Part shown: positions 42,705 to 53,955 of the stretch, one piece after another
Position numbering within the stretch: the stretch's first letter is position 1
How the letters are laid out: each line of letters begins with the position of its first letter
From: Margaritifera margaritifera
Lineage: Eukaryota > Mollusca > Bivalvia > Unionida > Margaritiferidae
Length of the DNA stretch: 64,000 bases
Direction of reading: 5' to 3'
Assembly (NCBI GenBank): GCA_029931535.1
Contig: JAQPZY010001638.1
Coordinates: forward strand, 2,752,501 to 2,816,500
Notes under the pieces: model-generated
Told to the model about the DNA's origin: nothing
The model's input: only the letters and a program-made list of their open reading frames with translations
The model's database searches: none
Made by a program: the position numbers and the translations under genes

Positions 42705-42782
<78 letters not shown>
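42705..42782. repeat. (TA)n microsatellite
   Basis: A pure (TA)n run. It is the last long (TA)n in the window. Confidence 0.95.
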
Positions 42783-42791
<9 letters not shown>

Positions 42792-43173
42792 CTGTCAAAA
42801 AAGAGCATGTCAAGTTCGTCACCTTTTTTCTACACGAAGCTCAACATACAATTTTAAATTTTTATATAATTTTTTTATATGGGACGCTTTGGTTTATGTA
42901 TGTTGATGAGATTTTTATTGAGTGTTGCTGAAGGAATGAATAAATAGACTTTGTTATCTTGTCAATTCCACAACTTCTTCTGCTTCGTGTATTGGTAGCT
43001 CCAGGGGTTTATGAGAACAAAAACAAATTTTCTTCATTGGGTATTGTGTCTACTGAAAGGTCGCATAATGTTATTAATCCTGACAATATAACCTGCTTTA
43101 GATCTCAGGTGCAGAACTACATATCCTTCGCTGTTCATCAGCCAGTATAGAAGAACAGCTGTTCCACAGAAAG

Positions 43174-43404
43174 CTACGAGTTGCTGAAAAGTTGAAAAAC
43201 CTGCTGAGAGGCATCACTTTTGTAGCAGTTTATTCTGGTGTCAGCTTCCTCCTGATCTGACCAGAGTCGACTAAAATCACTTTCAGTTAATAAATAAAGA
43301 TCAACGTCAGCAGCAAGAACTTTCCAGGGACAGAGCCTGACATAAGTAAACGGCCAAGTTGGGTGAGTTGATAGGCATGTAATAAGATGGACCATACTGG
43401 TCAC
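43174..43404 (-). pseudogene. Remnant of a transposon-associated protein (SDQEEADTR motif)
   Basis: This minus-strand 76-codon frame contains VDLYLLTESDFSRLWSDQEE followed by ADTRI. A motif of the form S(D/N)xEEADTRL followed by a Cys- or His-containing strand recurs in uncharacterised, multi-copy proteins of invertebrate genomes that behave like mobile-element products. I base this on memory of the motif only. The frame is short and its flanks show nothing further, so it is a fragment. It lies just upstream of the LINE that starts near 43.4 kb. Confidence 0.35.
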
Positions 43405-43552
43405 TACTTGCTCATTACCCCTATTCGAACCAATGCTTCTGGGATCAGGCCAGGCTACGCCTGCTACCGTAAGTAATAGTAGACGATACTACCAGTGACT
43501 GTTTACCCAGAGTGGACAGCTACATCTGGCTTACTCTGGAAAGTCCTCTCTG

Positions 43553-43924
43553 GTGCATCAGGCGGCCGAGCAGATATGCTCATCCCTTCGACGGTTAAGG
43601 CAGATGGCAAGAACTGTGTGGACAGCGCAGGGCGTCATCTCAGGTGCAGAAGGACCTGATTGTCATCCACTGCATCCGGACTCGTCTCCAGACGTCTCGA
43701 CATTGTCGTGCCACTGGTTTCAGACAGGCCTGGACGAGAGAGTCATGGTGACTCTGCGCAACATTCCCTTACTTAAATTAAACTCATGCGCAAGTCATGA
43801 CATTATCACCTCCCTCCGCCAGACACCTTCAGGTCCTGTGGCGATGGGCGAGCGGCAATGCAGCAGGTGTGGATATACTTGGAGCTGTAGCTGCAGACCT
43901 GCACACAGGCGGTTCACGACATAG
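43553..43924 (+). other. Open frame in the LINE 5' region
   Basis: This is a 123-codon frame with a Cys-rich end (RQCSRCGYTW followed by SCSCRP). It lies upstream of the endonuclease and in the expected 5' part of this LINE family. Whether it encodes a real ORF1-like product or is chance reading of a GC-richer 5' UTR is undecided. Confidence 0.3.
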
Positions 43925-44164
43925 GGTCGCTTTTCACTGGATCTAAGCAGCAGTGGAACTCGGCAGCCACCTAGGCGACTAAGCAGCCCTATTTAGGATC
44001 ACATTGTTCACCTCTATAGCACGAGGAAGTGGGTAGAAAAGGTATCCTAAACACTGCCTGCTTCACCTTAACCCTGGTACTGCGGCTGATGGGGGTCCCA
44101 CTTTAGCGGTCGAAAATCTAAGAAGAAGACAAAGGTAACGCCACTCACCATAGATGACTGGAAT

Positions 44165-44617
44165 GTGCGCACACCAATGGACAGCACATCAGCAGATAGA
44201 CCAGCTCTACATAGTAGAGAACTGGCCAGATTCAACATCCAGATAGCGGCCCTGAGTGAAACTCGCCTAGCTGAGGAAGGACAATTCACTGAAGTAGAAG
44301 CCGGCAACACCTTCTTCTGGGATGGCCGAAGTAAAGAAGAGCGAGGTGAAGCTGGTGTTGGGTTTGCCATAAAATCACAGCTGGTCACCAAGCTCACAAA
44401 TCTCTCAAAGGGCGTAATACAAATGAGACTCCCACTATCTGGAAAAAGAAATGTAACTATCATCAGCACCTTTGCACCCACCATGACCAACCCAGATGAG
44501 AGCAATGAAAAATTTGATGAAGACCTGGATTCTCTTATCGCAGAAGTATTGAAGGCAGACAAGCTCATTATCCTTGCTGACTTCGATGCTAGAGTTGGCA
44601 CAGATCACCAGATATGA
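44165..44617 (+). pseudogene. LINE endonuclease, N-terminal part
   Basis: This frame contains the APE landmarks ALSETRL (catalytic Glu), GEAGVGFAIKS, VTIISTFAPTM and ILADFDARVG, which stands for the family GDFNAR box with Gly and Asn replaced. It stops at 44617 and continues in another frame at 44614-44835, so a frameshift splits the domain. Role in active relatives: nicks target DNA to prime reverse transcription. Confidence 0.85.
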
Positions 44618-44835
44618 CCAGGCGTCATCGACAAAAATGGCTTGCAACAACAATGGACTCCTACTGTGGAAAATGCGTTGAAGACAACCTTCTAATTACC
44701 AACACAGTCTACCACCCGCCAAACTGCAACAAGACATCTTGGATGCACCCGAGCTCTAAGCACTGGCATCTCACTGACTATGTTGTCGTCAGTAGAAGAG
44801 ACGAAGGCTATAAGAAGTGCAGAATGGTGGACTGA
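44614..44835 (+). pseudogene. LINE endonuclease, C-terminal part (shifted frame)
   Basis: DNLLITNTVYH and NKTSWMHPSSKHWHLTDYVV are the typical later part of the same endonuclease, and the last conserved TDHRF box follows in yet another frame near 44834. The frame overlaps the previous segment by four bases, marking a small indel. Confidence 0.85.
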
Positions 44836-45315
44836 TCACAGGTTCATAGTCTTCACGCTGAATATCCGGATTCAGCCTAGAAGGTGACCACAAAGCAAAA
44901 AGTGCCCATATGAGAATATGAATGGGCATTTGTTGAAGAACTGTGCAGCCAACTAGAACATGTTTTTTTGTTGTTGTTGTGTTTCTTTTGTTTTTACATT
45001 TTTTTATGCGAACTCTGAGAATCTCGAAGAAAAACTGGGCATCCTTCTGAGACTATGTGTACTCAACTGCATCCAAACCCCTCGGTCGCACCACATGCAA
45101 ATATCAAGAATAGTTTGATGAATACATTGCTGCTATACGGAGACTACTGAACAAGAAACATCGGTTCCAAAAAGCCTGTTTAGAAGACAGCACTTTATCA
45201 TCTTAAAAGACAGTCTTCAACAACATCAATAGGACTGTCTAATATAAACTCAGAGCAAGACTCATAGCTGAACAACAAGGCAGTTGCAATTCATTTCTAT
45301 GCAGACAGGAATGGC

Positions 45316-45498
45316 ATGAACTTTTATGATGCTTTGAAGACAGTCTGTGGGCCACAGTTATCAGAAACATCTCCAATACTGAGTGCTGATGGCATCACAC
45401 TGCTTACTGACAAAGAAAAGATACTACAAAGATGTGCAGAACACATCAACCACATCCTAAATCAACATTTATATATCAGTGAGGAGGCAATTGATTGA
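45316..45498 (+). pseudogene. LINE linker segment before the reverse transcriptase
   Basis: FYDALKTVCGPQ and LSADGITLLTDKEKILQRCA, followed by EHINHILNQ, match the region between endonuclease and RT in this LINE family. It ends at a premature stop. Confidence 0.75.
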
Positions 45499-45673
45499 CT
45501 GTCCTAAGTGGAAATAAACATATCTCGCTGATCCTCCAACGCCGACTAAACAGATAAAGCAATTGACTTCTGTAAAATGGCAAAACACATAGAGCAGATG
45601 CTATACCAGCAGAAGTCTACAAAGCTGGAGGCTCGCACATGGCACAGAAACTGACTGAACTCTTCCAGTCAAT

Positions 45674-46140
45674 GTGGTCTCAAGAACTATACTCCAGGAG
45701 TACAAGGATGCTTCCATGATCTACTTGTACAAGCGGAAAGGAGGCAGACAATCCTGTGATAACCATCGGGGCATCTCCTTGCTGTCAATAGCTGGCAAAA
45801 CACTCACCAGAATTCTGCTGACTCGCCTTGTGCACCACATCGATCAAGGGCTCCTGCCTGAGGGTCAGTGTTGCTTCAGGAAAGGACGAGAGGCCACATA
45901 CATTGTGCTTGTAGCTCGTCAACTCTAGGAGAAATGCATGAAACAGAACTCCAACCTGTTCACAACATTCGACAACCTGACAAAGCCTTTGACACAGTCT
46001 GTAGCAGGGGCCTCTGGAAGATCATGGCAAAATTTGGTTACCCAGAGAAATTCATCGTAATGGTTCGGCAATTCCATAATGTCATGTTTGCTTGTATCGT
46101 GAATGATGTTGAGTCATCTAAACCATCTAAAGCTGCGTGA
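45674..46140 (+). pseudogene. LINE reverse transcriptase fragments
   Basis: Two overlapping frames, 45674-45928 and 45868-46140, together carry RT landmarks: NHRGISLLSIAGK, LLPEGQCCFRKGR, AFDTVCSRGLWKIMAKFGYP and VRQFHNVM. The expected ETYD-like LTKAFD box reads partly degraded. The downstream YADD motif at 46308-46319 reads Phe-Ala-stop-Asn, so both catalytic Asp residues are lost. No functional enzyme can come from this copy. Confidence 0.85.
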
Positions 46141-47134
46141 TGGCCCCAACTCTCTTCAGTGTGATGTTCTCTGCCGTGCATACAGATGCATTCAGTGACT
46201 ATGACTCTGGGATCGACATCATATACCAGACTGATGGCAAGCTCTTCAATCTGAGGAGACTACGGGCGAAGACAAAGTTACAGGAAGTGACTGTTCATGA
46301 TCTCCTATTTGCTTAAAACTGTTCCCTGAGCGCCAAATCTGAGTCTGACATGCAACAGGGTATGGACCATTTCTGTTCGGCTTGAGACAATTTATTCACA
46401 ATCAGTATCAAGAAGACAGAAGTGATGCACCAGTCTGCACCAGGAAAGCCTTACATAGAGCCTACCATCACAGTGAATGGCCAAGCCCACCAGGCAGTGG
46501 ACAAGTGTATTCCACATCGATGACGAAATTGACGCTAGAATTGCCAAAGCAAGGGTGGCCTTTGCCAGACTACAGGCAAATGTGTGGAAGAATAGAGTCA
46601 TCAGTCAGTAAACAAAACTGAAGGTCCCCAAAGCCATTGTGTTGCTGACCCTGCTCTATGCATGCGAAACCTGGACATTGTACAGACACCATGCAAAGAA
46701 GCTGACCCATTTGCACATGGGCTGCCCTGGATACTCATGAGGATAATATAGGAGGACAAGGTCACAGACACCAAGGTGCTGACACTGGCAGGCATTCTTA
46801 GCATCCACACTTGGCTGATAAAATCACAGTTAAGATGGACAGGCCACATCACCAGGATGTCAGACAAGTGACTACCAAAGATGATCTTCTATGGCGAGCT
46901 CAAGGTGGGAAAGTGATCTTAGGGAGGTCAGAAGAAATGCATCAAAGACTCACTCAAGTCATCCTTGAAACACTTCAACACTGACCCCGAGTCTTGGCAA
47001 GAGCTTGCACAGGATTGTTCCAGCTGGTGCAGTATCATCCATACTGGAGCTACAAACTATGAACTGAGAAGAATTGCAGTGGCAATGTAGAAGCGCAAGC
47101 AATGTAAATCTCGGAGCTGCAGCACATCCTCTAT

Positions 47135-47215
47135 TAATCAAGCAACCCCAAGCGGCATCTCCTGTTCAGTGTGCCACAGACAGTTCAGAGCACAAATTGG
47201 TTTGATCAGCAACTC
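47135..47215 (+). pseudogene. LINE C-terminal zinc-finger-like segment
   Basis: CSVCHRQFRAQIGLISNSHA gives the Cys-x2-Cys pair and a distal His of the terminal zinc segment typical of this LINE. It is well preserved although the RT active site is gone. Confidence 0.75.
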
Positions 47216-47295
47216 ACATGCTCACAGAAACCAAACCAGTTAGTGATGTCATGGTCATTATCCAGCTCAAAGGTCAAACAACAACAACACCAGTA

Positions 47296-48085
47296 TATGT
47301 AATCATATGGACTCTTGTTGAAAAAGATCCCCAAAATTCGAAAACTATGGATACAAAAAGTCCTAAAAAAATGTGTTCAGATTGTATATCCTGGATATTT
47401 GCTCTTTTTACATGAAAGGCATAAATACTCTTTCAGGATTTGCATGACAAAGTTGCCTTATCAGCATTTTACACGTACAGTTTTCTCCTGTAATGGTTAA
47501 ATACAGAACTAAATGCGATCATTCATATTATAGAAGTACTTTTAGGTTAATTTCATACCCTGAGTATTTTCTTATGAAAAATAGTTAAAAGATGTTGTTA
47601 GCAGCCTTTGAAAGCTAAATATTACTGGTACCAGTTGAGTTTGTGTATGGTACATTCCTCGTTTTAAAAAAAAGCATTCATCTCTTCTGTGAAGTAACTG
47701 TAACTTTTTGGAGCTATAATTGGAGGACAAATACAACATGTTGAATTGACAATTTCAAAATGCCTCAGCTACCATTGAAGCTTCCTTACTTCAGCTTCAT
47801 TCTCACCCTGTGCTATCCTGGCCTCTGAGAATCCTAGTATTCAGGAGAGCAGAAAACCTCATTATCAAATTAGATACTAAGCATATCACACATTTAATGT
47901 GCAATATAATACTGTTCATTGAATATTAGATACCTATAATATCTATCAGTGCCATATGTGATTGCACCGTTGTATAAGAAATGTGATAACTCCGTTGACA
48001 CAATTCATGCTTCTTGGGCCTGGTTAATAAATATCTTAGTTGAAATGGGTGATCAGCCATCTTACAGCTGATTTTCTTGCCTTCA
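47296..48085. other. Non-coding stretch, nothing recognised
   Basis: Only short chance frames beyond the LINE 3' end. Confidence 0.4.
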
Positions 48086-48530
48086 ACTAAAAAATGGTTA
48101 GGACTTGTGACCTAATAGAGAAACTTTAACTGAGAAGTTACACAAGATCATCAAATGACCTTGATCTTGCACACGTAGGAAAAAGCGAGGATGTGTGTGC
48201 ATGTAGATAAAAGAACAATTCCTACGATTTTAGATTGAAATTAATACAGCAACCCTCAAAATATTTGGAACTTATGACCATACAGAAAGAATTTAACTAA
48301 AAATTAAACAAGGTTTTCAAATGATCTTGACCTTGAATTAACGAAAGTGTGAGGGTGGTGATGTATGGAGATGAAGTGACATTGCCTACTAATTATGCAG
48401 GCTGAAATTTATAACAATCCATCACAAAAGTTTGGGACTTGTGACCAACCAAAAAAAAAAAAAACCGATTGAAAGCTTAATCAAGAGTTTCAAATGACCC
48501 TTACCTTGTCTTAGGAACAGAGAATTGGGT
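48086..48530. repeat. Degenerate tandem repeat, period about 164 bp
   Basis: Three diverged units are marked by GGTTAGGACTTGTGACC (48098), TATTTGGAACTTATGACC (48263) and AGTTTGGGACTTGTGACC (48427). Each is followed by CAAATGAcCTTGAcCTTG-like text and a GGAGATGA-like box. The units are old copies of a dispersed bivalve-type repeat. Confidence 0.65.
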
Positions 48531-49277
48531 TTTATGGAGATGATAGAGCTATGCTCACTGATTCTACAGTCCAAGCATGACAGCTACCCATCCAATACTT
48601 TCATACTGATCACAGTAATCGAAAATAAAAGGCTCACAATGGTAGGTATTAGGCCCTGTTGGACCTAAAATTCTTTGAAACAAGTAGAAAAGTGGTTGTG
48701 GATTACAATATTATCTCTTACTTGGTTAAAAATTGATGAAGAAATGGCCAGATGGCCTGGATCTGGTAACTCTGCCGAAAATATCTATGCATTTGACCTT
48801 AGCTTTAAAGTCCACACCATCATTAAACCTAGGGACTTACAGTGTTATGTATAATGTTTACATATTTAACTTTGTCTTTGATTGTTGGATGTAAAGAAGT
48901 TGTTTAGTTAGAATTCAAGGTCAGGGTTGCTTTTGTTTACAATTAGATTGGTTTTTCCACAGGAATTACTGTTTTTGTCATGTAGGCATATGACTTTCTA
49001 CAAAATTCTGTCAGGTGACTTGTGTTTTATATATAGGGAGTTTGGGAAACAATATTTCATTCTTGTTCTAATGGTCAGTCTATGAAGAATCATTTTAATA
49101 ATCAGATGTTTATAGTTGTGTTGTGAAAATCAGAGCAAATTCAGAGAGAGGAATTATTTATTTAAAATATTCATTGGAATTACTAAAGTCCTCATTCTCA
49201 TTTTGGATTGATACATGACTTTGGGATTTTTGTGAATTCATTCAAGATATTCTGGATTACATCATTCAGGCATATCT
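48531..49277. other. Non-coding stretch, nothing recognised
   Basis: Probable continuation of the degenerate repeats to about 48620, then unassigned AT-rich DNA. Confidence 0.4.
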
Positions 49278-49355
49278 GGACATTCAAGACTACTAGCACA
49301 TCAGGACATTCAAGACTACTGGCACATCAGGACATTCAAGGCCATTGGAATTCAT
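49278..49355. repeat. 26-bp tandem repeat, three copies
   Basis: GGACATTCAAGACTACT is followed by GCACATCA; units start at 49278, 49304 and 49330. Confidence 0.85.
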
Positions 49356-50431
49356 TCAGAACATTGTATATTATTAACTTGTGATTAGGACACTTAGAAC
49401 TATTGGATTATTTGGATTTTAATTCATAATATTGTGTCTTTTGAATTTTCACTTCAATGGTCTAGAAATAAATTGCTTGTTGACTTTAGTTACATTTTTT
49501 AAAGGCCTAGAGTTGTAACAATAGAGTTAAGGTAACCTCTTATTATTTTGGAATGAAACTGAAGGTCAACTTCAGGTGCCCCCCTTCCCATTTATGTATC
49601 CTATTTTAGCTTTTTCCAAGGACCGTACACAAGAAAAAGCAAGGTTTATAAACCTTTTCATTTATGCTGTATAGTTTACTGTCTCTTTTCTTTGGTTAGT
49701 TCATTTTACTCTATGCCATTTGGGGGATTCATGAACCATTTGACCTCTATGGCAATTTGAGATTTGTCAAGCACCCAAGGGATCAAGCATTACTTTACAT
49801 ACTAGACCATTCTCTATTAGGATTCTTTCCTTGACAGAGATGACCTACATTTACCTACACCCTCTTCTATACCACCTGTACTGTCAGCTCTTCTATTCTC
49901 GGGTCAGGTCATGAATAAATTTTTAATGAAACCTATAATTTATCTAGTCTTCTCTTAAAGGAGTAAGCAGATTTGGCTGATACCACAGACTCCAGAAAAC
50001 TGTTCCATAAGTTGCATGATCTTGGAACAAAGTGGTATTTCTTGATATTTGTTATTGATGTCCTCTTATATTTGCATTTTCTCTCAGTTTGATAAAGTCA
50101 GCAACTTGAGTATCGCACTTCCCTGTAATACTTTGTACAAGTCAACCATGTCACCTTTAACTCATTGAGATCAATTTTATGGAGCCTGTTCTCACAAGTC
50201 CCTGAAAACCTGGTATATAACATGTTCATCCTTTGTATATTTTCAACCATATCTCTGTTTCTTGAGAAATGGGCACCAATCTTGGTTTTCATATTCTAAT
50301 TGTGTTCCTAAAAATGCACAATTAAGTAATCTAAAGGTGTCAGCATCCATTTATTCCACAGTTCTTCTTATTAATCCCATTATACTATTGGCCTTGCTTA
50401 TCTTATCCTGGATGTGGAGTTCGAATAAAAC

Positions 50432-50707
50432 TTAACTGTCACTTAACAACACTATGTCGTTTTCTAAATTAACATGCTCAATAATAGTACTAGAAAAACC
50501 AGGTCTAAACCCAAAATCTTCACCCTTCTTTTTCCCAATTCTCTTGACTATGAATATCTCTGGATGGAACTTCAGTAAACACTTACTGACACACTCTTGC
50601 AAAGGGAATGAATCCCTTTGCAATTTTTTCCAGTCTTCCATACAATTTATTTCTCTGTAAATTTTTGTATTATCAGCAAACAAATAAACTGCCAAATTAT
50701 TTTGCAC
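50432..50707 (-). pseudogene. Reverse transcriptase catalytic segment of the second LINE
   Basis: This 91-codon frame reads NLAVYLFADNTKIYREI, then LLKFHPEIFIVKRIGKKKGE, then STIIEHVNLENDIVLLSDS. The order FADD-KIYREI-KFHP-KV-RIG-LEHV is typical of RT palm and thumb in this LINE group. Asn replaces the second catalytic Asp. Confidence 0.8.
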
Positions 50708-51122
50708 ACATGTGGAAAGTCATTTCTATAAAACACATAAATAGTACAGGACAAATCACACACACTTGAAGAATACCACTTATAACACTATGCCACTTGG
50801 ATTTTTCTCAATTCACTATAATTCTTCGTTTTCTTCAGGCATGAATGCTTAGATTCATGTTTTATATTGGTCACCAATGTTATTCATTTCAAGTTTATGC
50901 ATCAGTGATCTATGTTGTACTTTGTCAAGTGCTTTAATAAATACACCATAAACCGCGTCTAAACATCATTAAGAATCTAAAATTTCGGTCCACTGGTCGA
51001 ACACTTTCAATAGCTGAAGGAATGTTGAACATCCATTGATACATTCAAATTGCTTACTACTCAAGAGTCTATGAATTCGCACATGTTCTATGATGCTGTC
51101 TCTAAAAAACAATTCCATAATT

Positions 51123-51341
51123 TACTGTATATACTCGTGTATAAACTGGGACCAAATGTGAACAACATAGACCCTGATCTGCCATTGCATAATGCGCTGG
51201 CAGATCAGGGTCTATGTTGTTTGTTCTACTGATTAGTCCTTACAAACTGCATAGACCCAGATCTGCTGCCGCATTGTGATGGCAGATCTGGGTCTATGCA
51301 GTTTGCAATTGGTATTGGCTTATACGCGAGTATAGACGATA
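51123..51341 (-). mobile_element. Double-hairpin MITE inserted in the second LINE
   Basis: The ends are TACTGTATATACTCGTGTAT and ATACGCGAGTATAGACGATA. Hairpins of the AACAACATAGACC type then the CTGCATAGACC type, with spacer CTGATTAGTCCTTAC, give minus orientation. LINE RT-derived sequence continues on both sides, so the MITE landed after the LINE. Confidence 0.85.
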
Positions 51342-51481
51342 ACATACAATATAATTAAGGCTCACAAATCTATAAATTCCATCAATTTTATCATCAGCAT
51401 TTTTATATATTGCACTACCATGTGCATACTATAACAAGTAGGCTCAAAGGTCTATATTTTCCTGCAGTGTTTTATTTCCTA

Positions 51482-51703
51482 TTATACCGTAGGTTGTACA
51501 AACATGTATTTTTCCACTGTCCCTGCATATGACCACTTTTCAGGAATGAATGGAAAGTTGTGTACTAAAGGTGTACGATTAATTTGATGTAGCTTCTTTA
51601 GAGCCCGAGAATAAAAGTTGTCTAGTCCTGGTGATTTGCAAGTGCTGGAAAGTAATGCTATAATAGAGAGTGGAAGGGCAAACTTCCTGCGGGTTTTGTA
51701 CAA
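51482..51703 (-). pseudogene. Upstream reverse transcriptase segment of the second LINE
   Basis: STCKSPGLDNFYSRALKKLH followed by QINRTPLVHNFPFIPEKWSY is the pre-finger region (KSPGPDxIxPRVLKEL..plus EG..P..WK) of invertebrate LINE reverse transcriptases. It lies beyond the MITE, in line with the rest of the element. Confidence 0.75.
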
Positions 51704-51845
51704 AATGTGTTAAAAAAGCCGGAGAAGTATTGAGCATGCAAGGCGTATTGAGGAAAGACACAATAATTTCACTAAAAGTTTATACAGAAAATAAACCAGA
51801 AAATTGAGGGAATAGAGTTTAAGTGAAAACTAAATTTTGAAAGAA

Positions 51846-52450
51846 AAACAGTGGTGAACCTTACATCTCTAGAGATGGTTTCACATGCCCTGTAATTTGA
51901 AGTGATTCAGTAACATCCTGGCTGATTTGACAGTAAGAAAATGGCTGCAACAACTCTCCCAGGTGCACTCAAAATTTCAGATTTGGCTACCCCCAGGGAT
52001 TGATAAAACAGATAGAATAGACAATTGCTGAAATGTATGATAAAGGTCAAAGGTTAAATGTGAAAGATCATATAGATGTATATACAAATAATGAAATATA
52101 TCTTGAAATATTTTTAGTTAAATACATTAAAATGAAGACATTGATTTTTGATGTGCCAATATCAAAACAAATTGGGCAAAAATTTCAACCACCTTACGTC
52201 CTCAAACAAGAAAAGAATTAAGGAAGATGAAAAAGCAAAATTAAAACAGAATTAAAATGAGAAGATTTCAAGATTAATTGAAAAGAAATGTTAATGAGTA
52301 CAAATTTTGTGGTGGAAACAATCAAGATTTGCATGACCTTGAACCGTATTTGAAGAAGATCATCAGAAGAAAAACTCCACAATTTTTGGTTCTGTTAAAG
52401 TTCAATTAGACTCAATGATCAGATTTATCAAATGACCCACTAAAAAGGCT
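51846..52450. other. Non-coding stretch, possibly mobile-element debris
   Basis: A 62-codon plus-strand frame at 52033-52221 has no recognised relatives. It could belong to the Polinton-type remnant downstream. Confidence 0.3.
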
Positions 52451-52585
52451 AAACAAGATGAGTATAAATATGGTTTTCACATAAGAAAACCTCTAAACAA
52501 GATGAGTATAAATATGGTTTTCACATAAGAAAACCTCTAAACAAGATGAGTATAGATATGGTTTTCACATAAGAAAACCTCTAAA
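52451..52585. repeat. 44-bp tandem repeat, three copies
   Basis: AAACAAGATGAGTATAAATA is followed by TGGTTTTCACATAAGAAAAC; units start at 52451, 52495 and 52539 with one substitution visible. Confidence 0.9.
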
Positions 52586-53007
52586 TATATAATATGTAAA
52601 ATGCATAATGACTGAGCATTTACTTTAAGTTGTACAAACCAAATTTGAGGAAGGTCATATATCAACTTGCCTGAAAGGGTTAAAAACAAAAAAGCTTGGA
52701 TTAGCTTAAAACAATAGGGTTAATAAATTAATAAATGTTGTGCATGCGAATGTGTGTGTGTGTATGTATATATATATATATGTATATATAATGTGGAATC
52801 CATTTTAAATATTCCCCCCAAAATATCCCGAGACCATCAAAATAACATTTATATAGATACATGTACAGAAATTGGTTTAACAGATGTTCTGTAAATCTAC
52901 AGGATATTAAAAAATCTGAACAGGAACTTGATATATGTATGAATTTATGTGAAATAACTGAACCATCTTACATCAAGCAGGTTAGAAAAAGAGACAAAGA
53001 CCTGTTT

Positions 53008-53090
53008 ACATGTTAGTCATATTTCACTATGGTGGTCCTAGTGATGATAAAAACATGTTTACATGTTAGTCATATTTCACTATAGTGGTC
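53008..53090. repeat. Local duplication inside the Polinton-type remnant
   Basis: TTTACATGTTAGTCATATTT and the following CACTATGGTGGTCCTAGTGA recur once, starting at about 53007 and 53059. It is a recent tandem duplication of about 52 bp. Confidence 0.8.
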
Positions 53091-53314
53091 CTAGTGACGA
53101 TAAAGATGGAAGGTACCATTATGTAGGAATAAAAGATTTTTCAAGATTCATATCATTACAGATAAATAAACATAAAAGAGAAAATATGCTTGTAAAAACA
53201 AATGCTGGAACTTTTTTCAATACACTAGAAAAATTATCAGAACACAATAGTGTATGTTATAACGTAGACAATTCAATATATATAATGTTTGAAGAAGTTT
53301 CAGTTGTAAAATGA
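53063..53314 (+). pseudogene. Fragment of a Polinton/Maverick-type protein-primed PolB-associated protein
   Basis: The frame contains HYVGIKDFSRFISLQINKHK, then a degenerate zinc-finger-like strand (FFNTLEKLSEHNSVC). In Polinton/Maverick-type elements a segment of the form HYCWIKxxSRL..Q..KH followed by CxxCLxxF..xxxLxxHxxxC precedes the B-family DNA polymerase; the first Cys pair is lost here while Phe, Leu, His and the last Cys remain. No polymerase domain follows within the window. The call rests on remembered motif shape, so it is moderate at best. The start lies in the duplicated segment and need not be the original one. Confidence 0.4.
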
Positions 53315-53881
53315 AAAAAAATCCCTATCAACACCAATTAAAGGTTCTACATGTTATTTAAGGTCATTTTGAAAATCACAACACATTCCATCAGGACTCT
53401 GTATGTTAAAGCAAGCCACAAGAAATATAAACAAATGGTTTTCAGAAAAACTTATTGTAATTAAGTATTTTACTAAGTGTTGTATAAGGATATATTCCAT
53501 GTTTGATCAAAATTGGATCAGAAATATGGCCTTCTGAATGGTAACAAGGACAGCCAATCAGATTCAAGATCACCTCATTAATATGCACAGATCTTGATCA
53601 TTATCCAAAGATAGACATAGGCGGAGCTAATAAAACTCTTCAGACTTGGTTACCTGTCGGTCTCTTCACAGCCAGTAGAAAGATCTAAAAAATGGCAGAT
53701 TCATAAAACTGTGCTTTAATTAGGGTAATAAAACCAGTTTCAAGGTTGAATATGCATCTTTTCAATCACCTGTTTTTAAGGTTAGGTAAAACATTCCTTA
53801 GTTTATCTTCCAACTTATTTTTTTCTGTTGGCTTTGAAAAAACATAGTTGGTGTCCTGAAGTTTTATGTGCTATGGAAAAA
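53315..53881. other. Non-coding stretch, nothing recognised
   Basis: No coding or repeat structure is assigned. Confidence 0.4.
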
Positions 53882-53955
53882 TGTGTACAAATTTTGAAAG
53901 TATCATGTCCTGAAAACTGTGTACAAATTTTGAAAGTATCGTGTCCTGAAAACTG
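53882..53955. repeat. 36-bp tandem duplication
   Basis: TGTGTACAAATTTTGAAAGT continuing to TGAAAAC is repeated at 53882 and 53918. The period is a multiple of three, so an open frame across it repeats 12 residues (CVQILKVSCPEN) without being a real gene. Confidence 0.9.

Larger units (their letters stand above)
43430..47295 (+). mobile_element. Near full-length, inactive non-LTR retrotransposon (APE-type LINE)
   Basis: The order of parts is that of an APE-type LINE: a 5' region to about 44150, an apurinic endonuclease (44165-44835), a reverse transcriptase (about 45670-46320), a C-terminal region, a CCHH-like zinc segment (about 47141-47200) and a short 3' UTR ending near 47295 in CAA-rich sequence. 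It inserts by target-primed reverse transcription in active form. This copy is broken by many frameshifts and stops, and the catalytic YADD-type motif is destroyed. A 5'-truncated relative lies at 27.96-28.74 kb on the other strand. Insertion borders are approximate. Confidence 0.85.
49690..51845 (-). mobile_element. Second LINE family, inactive, split by a MITE
   Basis: Read on the minus strand from about 51.8 to 49.7 kb, fragments in several frames follow the order of a reverse transcriptase: KSPGLDN (about 51640), IMELFFRDSIIEH (about 51110), a decayed AFDKVPH-type box reading KALDKVQHRSL (about 50935), LFADNTKIYREI (50683-50648; YADD changed to FADN), KFHPEIFIVKRIGKKK, VENIQRM (about 50240) and WNSFLESVVSAKSAYSFKRR (about 49980). 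The set matches a non-LTR family different from the one at 43-47 kb. Frameshifts and stops are numerous. The double-hairpin MITE at 51123-51341 interrupts it. No endonuclease part was found upstream. Confidence 0.75.

Noticed and set aside
51050..51232. Shared peptide text (NNIDPDLP, GLCCLFY) in frames at several loci
   Set aside because: The similarity comes from the MITE hairpins at each locus, not from a protein family.
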